Below are positions 7,170-11,599 of a stretch of 11,599 bases of DNA, one piece after another. Positions within the stretch are counted from its first letter, which is position 1. Every line of letters starts with the position of its first letter. The notes beneath the pieces are model-generated. The model was given only the letters and a program-made list of their open reading frames with translations, did not search any database and was not told the DNA's origin. The position numbers and the translations under genes were made by a program. Where the stretch lies: NCBI GenBank assembly GCA_031267475.1, contig JAIRZA010000198.1, positions 1 to 11,599 on the forward strand, read 5' to 3'. The DNA is from Spirochaetaceae bacterium. Lineage in GTDB: Bacteria > Spirochaetota > Spirochaetia > Treponematales > Breznakiellaceae.

Positions 7170-8396
7170 CTAAATAGCGCTGGGATCTACATCCTTCTCG
7201 TAGTCAATACCCGCGACATCAAAGCCGTGCGCCTCAAGAAAATCATGCTTAAAACCAGCGGCGTCCGCCTTCGTCATGATATTTTCCTCTGTAATCGTAT
7301 TAAGAAGCGCGTTGGCGGCCTGCTGAACATCGTCCCGCATCTCAAAGTCGTCTATGCGGATGCGTCCTTCGGCGTCTGTAAGCGTTTTTTTAGGGTCGGA
7401 GGCAGCCTCCGGCGTGTAAAGACGCTCCCTGAAAAGGCGCGTTATCTGCTCTATGCAGCCTTCGTGCAACCCTTTTTCTTTCATAATCTTAAAAAGGCAA
7501 GAAATATACAAAGGGATGATAGGAATCACCGCGCTGGCGCGTGTTACAAGAGCCTTGTTTACCGACACCCAAGCGCGTTTTGCGCCTCCGTCCGCGATTT
7601 TTTTATTTATTTCTCCGGCAGCCCGCTCAAGATCCTCTTTCGCCCTGCCTATTGTGCCGTTTTTGTATATTCCCCACGAAAGTTCAGGCCCGATATACGT
7701 GTAAGCTACGGTGCGGCAAACGGGTGAAAGCAGTCCCGCGCCGTTCAGCGCGTCCATCCATAACTCCCAATCTTCGCCGCCCATGACCTTGACGGTGGCG
7801 GCCGCCTCTTCTTCGTTTGCCGGCTCCACGCTTATATCGCTAATTTTTCCGGTAGCTATATCAAAGGTTTTACCCGAATACGGCTTTCCTATGGGTTTTA
7901 TTACAGATTTATGCATAACACCTGTAAACGGGTCCGTCCTTACCGGAGAAGCGAGCGAGTATATCACAAGGTCGATTTGGGCGGGCAGTCCCGCGGCCTT
8001 TGCCGCCTCTTTAACGGCCTCTATCACGACGGTTTTTGTCTCGTTGGAAAAAGCGTCCGCGTTCAAAGTTTTAGCGTAAAGCCCCGCGGCGGACGCTTCT
8101 GCGTCGAAGCACTGGTTGTTGTACCAGCCCGGCGTACCCGGCTTGGACGCGGACGCGGGTTTTTCAAACGATACGCCCACAGTGGCCGCTCCGCAGCCGA
8201 AGGCCGCGACGATGCGGCTTGCAAGTCCATAGCCCGTCGAACAGCCTATCACTAGGGCAAGGCGGGGCGAGCCGTCCGGCTTCTTGCCGCCGAATTGTTC
8301 TTTTACGTAAGCAATCTGATTCCGCGTGGATTTCGCGCATCCCGCAGGATGGCTATTAATACAGATATTACTGCGTACCATAGGTTTAATTATCAT
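7170..8396 (-). CDS. fabV: trans-2-enoyl-[ACP/CoA] reductase, FabV/TER family
   Basis: FabV enzymes reduce the trans-2 double bond of enoyl-ACP or enoyl-CoA with NADH. This 408-residue protein is strikingly like the Treponema denticola TER, which acts on crotonyl-CoA. Evidence includes: the N-terminus IIKPMVRSNICINSHPAGC, the nucleotide-binding GCSTGYGLASR (51-61), GVSFEK (74-79), the YSLASPVRTDP stretch (146-156), VKVMGGEDWELW (202-213) and the catalytic Y-X8-K as Y244 and K253 (IYKNGTIGRAK). HEGCIEQITRL (311-321) is also conserved. The length is normal. It starts 9 nt after fabZ with a GAGGA ribosome site, so the pair forms an operon. With FabZ beside it, a role in fatty-acid elongation is favoured, though a TER role in butyryl-CoA formation is possible. 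Confidence 0.95.
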   Translation of the reverse strand: MIIKPMVRSNICINSHPAGCAKSTRNQIAYVKEQFGGKKPDGSPRLALVIGCSTGYGLASRIVAAFGCGAATVGVSFEKPASASKPGTPGWYNNQCFDAEASAAGLYAKTLNADAFSNETKTVVIEAVKEAAKAAGLPAQIDLVIYSLASPVRTDPFTGVMHKSVIKPIGKPYSGKTFDIATGKISDISVEPANEEEAAATVKVMGGEDWELWMDALNGAGLLSPVCRTVAYTYIGPELSWGIYKNGTIGRAKEDLERAAGEINKKIADGGAKRAWVSVNKALVTRASAVIPIIPLYISCLFKIMKEKGLHEGCIEQITRLFRERLYTPEAASDPKKTLTDAEGRIRIDDFEMRDDVQQAANALLNTITEENIMTKADAAGFKHDFLEAHGFDVAGIDYEKDVDPSAI

Positions 8397-8405
8397 GATT
8401 ATTCC

Positions 8406-8843
8406 TCACTTCTTTGCGCCGTCGTCCACCAAGCACATCCACTCGGCTTCCGCGGCAAGTTCGCCGCCAACATACAGTTTACCGGCCTGTTTTATCATTT
8501 TTGAAGATATGCGAAGGTTTTCTATCTCGCTTCTTGCTTCTTCTTCCGGGCGCACTTGACGGCGGAATTTCACCTTGTCAACAGTCGCAAGAAAAAATAA
8601 CGCGCCCTCGCCGATTATTCCCATCTTGCGCAGTCCCGCGCCGCCGGATTGCGCCATAGTTTCCACCAGAATAACTCCCGGTACAACAGGATACTGCGGA
8701 AAGTGTCCCGGAAAAAAGAACTCTTTGCTGCTAAAAACGTGCCGCGCCGTGATTCCGGCCTCCGTCGCCTCGATAATTTCGTCAACAAACAAAAAAGGGC
8801 TGCGATGCGGCAGCAGTTTTTCAATTTCGCTATTAGATTCCAT
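8406..8843 (-). CDS. fabZ: 3-hydroxyacyl-ACP dehydratase FabZ
   Basis: FabZ dehydrates (3R)-hydroxyacyl-ACP to trans-2-enoyl-ACP in fatty-acid synthesis. The 145-residue protein has the hot-dog dehydratase signatures LLPHRSPFLFVDEI (10-23), the catalytic His in FFPGHFPQYPVVPG (H47) and catalytic Glu in LVETMAQSGG (E61). The later strand FLATVDKVKFRRQVRPE (84-100) is typical. A strong GGAGGA ribosome site precedes the ATG. The product is the substrate of the enoyl reductase encoded 9 nt downstream, which explains the pairing. The promoter must lie in the repeat-rich region 8850-9100, but no convincing -35/-10 pair was found there. Confidence 0.96.
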   Translation of the reverse strand: MESNSEIEKLLPHRSPFLFVDEIIEATEAGITARHVFSSKEFFFPGHFPQYPVVPGVILVETMAQSGGAGLRKMGIIGEGALFFLATVDKVKFRRQVRPEEEARSEIENLRISSKMIKQAGKLYVGGELAAEAEWMCLVDDGAKK

Positions 8844-8912
8844 GCGTAAGTTTCCTCCGTGGATAATAATACTCCTTTTTAATATGTTGCTAAAAAAACG
8901 CCTAATTGTAAA

Positions 8913-9021
8913 GGTATAAACGCAGCGATTTTACTTTTAACGCTATATGTGGATTTTGAGGTCAAATTTAGGGGCTTTTTCCCATATTTAGTGCTAAAAG
9001 TAAAACTGTTGGTATAAACGC
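8913..9021. repeat. nested repeat: 11-bp direct repeats enclosing 11-bp inverted repeats
   Basis: GGTATAAACGC occurs at 8913-8923 and again at 9011-9021. Inside these, TTTTACTTTTA at 8929-8939 is the exact reverse complement of TAAAAGTAAAA at 8995-9005. Each direct copy is exactly five bases from the neighbouring inverted arm, so the array is symmetric. It resembles either a tiny inverted-repeat element with flanking duplications or paired protein-binding sites upstream of fabZ. Confidence 0.7.
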
Positions 9022-9037
9022 CCGTCGCCCAATGAGC

Positions 9038-9073
9038 ATCCCCGCCGCAAGCGCACAAATTTGCGGCGGGGAT
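9038..9073. repeat. perfect 13-bp hairpin
   Basis: ATCCCCGCCGCAA at 9038-9050 and its exact reverse complement at 9061-9073 enclose a 10-base loop. Neither strand has a T-run after it, so it is not a standard intrinsic terminator. It lies in the gene-free stretch between fabZ and the transposase remnant. Confidence 0.85.
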
Positions 9074-9094
9074 TGAACTTCACTGTTAATGAAT

Positions 9095-9122
9095 AAAAAG
9101 CCCCCCCCCCGTTCGGGGGGGC
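9095..9122 (-). terminator. C10/G7 hairpin with T-tract on the minus strand
   Basis: A C10 run (9101-9110), GTTC and a G7 run (9115-9121) form a strong stem-loop. On the minus strand it is followed by CTTTTTATT, the arrangement of an intrinsic terminator for leftward transcription. No leftward gene is seen upstream of it, so it may serve a lost gene or insulate fabZ. The homopolymer lengths may be misread. Confidence 0.55.
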
Positions 9123-9144
9123 CCGGTTCCTAACAGCGCTTAAT

Positions 9145-9216
9145 GTGATTGGAAGTATCGCAAGCGTTGCTGGATTAATTTTAGCCCTGATAGTGTTTTT
9201 CAAAAACTGCTTTTAA
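9145..9216 (+). other. short hydrophobic reading frame, possible peptide or gene remnant
   Basis: From a GTG at 9145 the frame encodes 23 residues, IGSIASVAGLILALIVFFK followed by NCF after the initiator, and ends with TAA at 9214-9216. It is one membrane-spanning stretch with a positive C-terminal end. The frame is open back to 9097, across the C10/G7 hairpin, without another start codon. No ribosome site precedes the GTG. It could be a small membrane peptide or, more likely, the C-terminal anchor of a gene destroyed near the adjacent transposase remnant. Confidence 0.2.
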
Positions 9217-9256
9217 GAATAATATATTTTCTGGGAGTATGTCAAGTGCAACATGA

Positions 9257-9794
9257 AAACATTTCATCAGTCGAAATCCCCTATCCGGGGCTCATAAGCG
9301 CAAAAGAAAGCCCTACGGCCTAAAAACGGACAACGCCCGGCAAATTATAGAGTTCGATATGAAACCATATACAACTTTTGGGCGTGAAACTATACGCCTT
9401 TTGCGGTATAGACCAATTCACAAGTGAGGCTGTCGTCCATATCGCCACATCCCCTTCAAGCAAAAACGCCAAAACAGCGATTAAAAAAATAATCGCGCGG
9501 TTTGGATCAGACATTAAAATCATCAACGACAACGGAAGCGAAAACATGAAAGACGTTGAAACCTTTCTCGCTCAGATGAACATCACCCAGTATTGGACGC
9601 GCCCTTATACTCCGAAAGACAAGCCTTTCATCGAGCGCTTTATCGGGACGCTTCAAAGAGAGTGCTTGGATTATCACTACGAGCCTTTGAACGTGAAGGA
9701 GCTTTCAGAGATTACCAATGCTTGGCTGGATAAATATCATTTCTACCGTCCGCATGAGGCGCCCGGTTTCTTGACGCCGCGCCATCAAAGATAG
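9257..9794 (+). pseudogene. truncated, frameshifted DDE transposase (rve/IS3-IS481-like)
   Basis: This is the catalytic half of an insertion-sequence transposase with an rve-type integrase core. From 9257 one frame encodes a basic linker and then RQIIEFDMK, whose Asp (9356-9358) is the expected first catalytic acid. Reading must then move to another frame, from about 9366, to continue as HIQLLGVKLYAFCGIDQF. A single extra base in AAACCA (9362-9367) explains this. The second frame contains the second Asp in INDNGSEN and the Glu in KPFIERFIGTLQREC, with 34 residues between them, then the family-typical YRPHEAPGFLTP. No N-terminal helix-turn-helix part exists upstream. The gene is therefore missing its 5' half and frameshifted, and cannot make an active enzyme. 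A TTG at 9378 is not a credible start. Confidence 0.8.
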
Positions 9795-9900
9795 CGCGCC
9801 ATCTTCAATGGCGGATCAGTTTTCCGCCACTGTAAGATACACCATTCCTCATTTGGCGGGGGTGTCCTATTCATGGTGAACGCGGACAAAGTAGTTGACT
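9795..9900 (+). mobile_element. probable 3' flank of the insertion-sequence remnant
   Basis: Between the transposase stop and the abrupt change to AT-rich DNA near 9901 lie about 106 GC-rich bases with no gene. They contain two mutually exclusive small stems, CGCCAT/ATGGCG (9797-9812) and TGGCGGA/TCCGCCA (9809-9829). The stretch ends at GTTGAC. The end of the original element probably lies here, but no matching left-end inverted repeat could be established. Confidence 0.4.
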
Positions 9901-9923
9901 AAATTATTTATTTTTGCTATAAA
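9895..9923 (+). promoter_or_regulatory. sigma-70 type promoter for the CsgG/WD40 gene
   Basis: TTGACT (9895-9900) and TATAAA (9918-9923) are separated by exactly 17 bases, each one mismatch from consensus. Transcription would start near 9930 and give a leader of about 100 nt before the ATG at 10032. The -35 box is at the GC-rich, insertion-sequence side of the composition boundary and the -10 box on the AT-rich side. Confidence 0.6.
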
Positions 9924-10019
9924 CTGAGAATGCAAGGTATCGAGACGACACTATATATAATGTCTCATATATTGCATATATGGTGTCAAATTTACAAAAA
10001 TTGCTAAATTTGGAGAAGT

Positions 10020-10064
10020 AAGGAAAATAATATGTATAAGCACACCGTTTTTTTGTTTTTATAA
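10020..10064 (+). other. ribosome site, ATG and out-of-frame lipoprotein signal peptide
   Basis: AAGGA (10019-10023) sits seven to eight bases before an ATG at 10032. As written, this start encodes only MYKHTVFLFL before TAA at 10062-10064. The stretch includes a T7 run at 10048-10054. If the run had eight T, the frame would read MYKHTVFFVFIIIFFGC-TT and join the downstream gene without interruption: a basic n-region, a hydrophobic core and an FFGC lipobox. The downstream frame itself is open from 10040 and already encodes this hydrophobic core and lipobox but lacks a start there. The two pieces therefore belong to one gene split by a single-base difference. Confidence 0.65.
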
Positions 10065-10087
10065 TCATATTTTTTGGGTGTACCACC

Positions 10088-11530
10088 TTGGATGATAGAA
10101 ATGAGTCAACTCAAACTGAGTCAACTCAAAAACAGCAACAATATTCTATAAACGGTATTAGTCTTAATCAAGCCCTTGATAATGCAGTATATGATATTAA
10201 TAATAAAATTATTCAAAACAGTGTCATGGCTCTTGTAAACTTCACGTCTACATCAGATAAATTATCAGATTATATTATAGATGAGTTAATGAATAGAATA
10301 ATAAATAACACAAACATAAAAATAGTTGAGAGAAAACAAATTGAAACAGTACAAGAAGAATTAAATTTCCAAATGTCAGGACTTGTAAGTGATGAAACAG
10401 CAAAATCTATAGGTAAATTTATAGGCGCTGATGTCATTTTAACTGGAAATCTTATATCTATTGCAAATGGTTATAGAATTGGTATAAAAACAATACACGT
10501 TGAAACAGGTGTGGTGCAATCACTATATATCATAAATATTGAAAATAATGCTGAAATGATTTCCTTAATAAGAAATTATACTAATATTGAATTAAATGCT
10601 TCAAATACACCTTATTCATTTTTGAAAATTTCCGATACTCATTCGTTTGGACTGGAAAAAAGAATACATGATGGATCTGGGGCAATAATAAGCCCGGACA
10701 ATAAGTGGATAATTGCCGTAAGTGGATATGATGGAAAAATATATATTTATGATATAATGGATTTAAGTTTATTAAGGGCGATTCCTATTCCTAAAATAGA
10801 TTATTTTCCTTCATTATCAATAAGTAATGATGGTAGAATAATAGCTGTTGGGTATGAAACAGGATATGATTATGAAAAAAATACAGATATTGGCCGTATA
10901 TTGTGGTATGATATATTAACAGGAAGAAAGATTGGCGATGATAAATTTTATGGAGGAAGAAGCCACAAGTGCTTATGCGTGTTTAATCCTGTTTATACCA
11001 CACAATTATTAATTGCTTTTGGTAATAGAATATATATCTTTGATACATTTACAAGAAAAAATAAATCTATTAAATTAAATACACGGATAATTAACACAAT
11101 AGAATATTCTAATGATGACTCTTATATTGCAGTTGGTGATACTAGCGGTAATATTACAATTTTAGATGGATTATCTTTAAAAATATTAAAAAGATTTTCT
11201 GGTCATAGTGGGGGTATTAACTCGCTATCATTTAGCCCGGATAATAGTGTTTTAATTTCTGGTTCCAGTGATTTTACCATAGGCGTATGGAACATAGCAA
11301 ATGGAAATGAAATAATTACACTTACGAATCACGTTGAGAGAATTGAATCAGTATTATATACTATAAATGGTTTATACTTTTTATCTAGTTCAGCAGATGG
11401 TACTACTAAATTATGGGATTCACATAGTTTCAAGGTATTAAAAGAATATAGAAATTCTGAGGGGATTAACTTGAGCCATGATGGAAATTATTTTATTAAT
11501 GATTTTGGAGTATTATTTAAAATTGAATAG
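10088..11530 (+). CDS. CsgG/LpoB-like domain fused to WD40 propeller, putative lipoprotein
   Basis: The intact frame from a TTG at 10088 encodes 480 residues. Residues about 24-155 form an alpha/beta domain like CsgG, FlgO and LpoB proteins of the cell envelope: ALDNAVYDINNKI, VMALVNFTSTSDKLSDYIIDEL, IKIVERKQIETVQEELNFQ and IGKFIGADVILTGNL. Residues about 195-480 form six to seven WD40-like blades, best at 370-403 (FSGHSGGINSLSFSPD to IGVWNI) and 412-444 (ending TTKLWD). The TTG lacks a ribosome site. The likely true start is 10032, which would give about 499 residues with a lipobox cysteine, if the T7 run is one base short. The product would then be an envelope lipoprotein, perhaps a scaffold, of unknown function. 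Codon use is strongly AT-rich (AGA, ATA, AAT, TTA) unlike the neighbouring genes, suggesting transfer. It has its own promoter at 9895-9923. Confidence 0.85.
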   Translation: MDDRNESTQTESTQKQQQYSINGISLNQALDNAVYDINNKIIQNSVMALVNFTSTSDKLSDYIIDELMNRIINNTNIKIVERKQIETVQEELNFQMSGLVSDETAKSIGKFIGADVILTGNLISIANGYRIGIKTIHVETGVVQSLYIINIENNAEMISLIRNYTNIELNASNTPYSFLKISDTHSFGLEKRIHDGSGAIISPDNKWIIAVSGYDGKIYIYDIMDLSLLRAIPIPKIDYFPSLSISNDGRIIAVGYETGYDYEKNTDIGRILWYDILTGRKIGDDKFYGGRSHKCLCVFNPVYTTQLLIAFGNRIYIFDTFTRKNKSIKLNTRIINTIEYSNDDSYIAVGDTSGNITILDGLSLKILKRFSGHSGGINSLSFSPDNSVLISGSSDFTIGVWNIANGNEIITLTNHVERIESVLYTINGLYFLSSSADGTTKLWDSHSFKVLKEYRNSEGINLSHDGNYFINDFGVLFKIE

Positions 11531-11598
11531 AATATATTGGCCGTGTGCGCCGCTTCGCATAATGAGACTGATTTACGCGCCTCAGCTACGCTGGGGAC
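11488..11598 (-). other. GC-rich right edge with an open minus-strand frame
   Basis: After the AT-rich gene, composition returns to GC-rich from about 11540. A minus-strand frame is open from the window edge (VPSVAEARKSVSLCEAAHTA) to a TAA complementary to 11488-11490, inside the end of the AT-rich gene. It could be the tail of a gene or repeat continuing outside the window. No family is recognised, and a chance open frame is as likely. Confidence 0.15.
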
Positions 11599-11599
11599 G

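Noticed and set aside
7104..8255. Long plus-strand open frames opposite fabV
   Set aside because: The minus strand encodes a full FabV with catalytic motifs. The plus-strand translations are low-complexity and basic, typical of shadows.
8844..8990. A sigma-70 promoter for fabZ, for example TTGACC on the minus strand at 8960-8965
   Set aside because: No -10 element with acceptable match lies 16-18 bases downstream.
9038..9073. Perfect hairpin as an intrinsic terminator
   Set aside because: Neither strand has a T-run after the stem.
8850..9240. Riboswitch, tRNA or CRISPR in the gene-free stretch upstream of fabZ
   Set aside because: No regularly spaced multi-copy repeats, cloverleaf or known conserved RNA motif could be recognised. 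Only the nested and hairpin repeats listed were seen.
9378..9794. Treating the transposase fragment as an intact gene starting at TTG 9378
   Set aside because: The reading frame before it, from 9257, encodes the missing first catalytic Asp, and no ribosome site precedes the TTG.
9904..10086. Minus-strand open frame of about 60 codons in the AT-rich leader
   Set aside because: AT-rich, no ribosome site, no domain, and it covers the promoter and signal peptide of the plus-strand gene.
10088..10090. TTG at 10088 as the natural start of the WD40 gene
   Set aside because: It has no ribosome site and would discard the lipobox encoded directly upstream. The ATG at 10032 with AAGGA is more convincing, although one base out of frame.

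Overview
This window most likely comes from a spirochaete, probably a Treponema-like gut lineage. That placement is inferred from protein recall, not from a search. The FabV-type enoyl reductase closely resembles the Treponema denticola trans-2-enoyl-CoA reductase. MurE carries DEDPRGEE instead of the DNPR motif of diaminopimelate-adding enzymes, which suits the ornithine-type wall of treponemes. The rightmost gene has a CsgG/LpoB-like lipoprotein architecture common in treponemes. The left 9.2 kb is ordinary GC-rich chromosome. The right end is accessory DNA.

Layout. Positions 82-3678 carry three plus-strand genes: uvrB (excision repair), a small hot-dog acyl-CoA thioesterase related to fluoroacetyl-CoA thioesterase, and a DUF2804 protein. 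From 3675 to 7054 a minus-strand cluster reads leftward: phosphoribosyltransferase, rnhB (RNase HII), dCMP deaminase, murE. Its genes overlap by 4 nt or sit 6-60 nt apart, so it is probably one transcript joining nucleotide salvage, genome maintenance and wall precursor synthesis. From 7170 to 8843 a second minus-strand pair, fabZ then fabV, supplies the dehydratase and enoyl-reductase steps of fatty-acid elongation.

Region 8844-9256 has no confident gene but is rich in structure: a nested direct/inverted repeat, a perfect 13-bp hairpin, a minus-strand terminator and a tiny hydrophobic reading frame. Positions 9257-9794 hold a 5'-truncated, frameshifted DDE transposase. Directly after it the composition drops to strongly AT-rich (about 9901-11535), with a good sigma-70 promoter and one gene, a CsgG/LpoB-like domain fused to a WD40 propeller. 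The last 60 bases return to GC-rich sequence.

The main discovery concerns that last gene. Its intact frame lacks a convincing start, but a well-placed ATG with a ribosome site lies at 10032. One extra T in the T7 run at 10048-10054 would join that ATG to the gene and give it a textbook lipoprotein signal peptide. This is either an on/off slippage switch, a recent mutation or a sequencing error. The lesser highlights are perfect 13-14 bp palindromes inside two coding genes, a C14 tract, and start sites without Shine-Dalgarno sequences at several genes.
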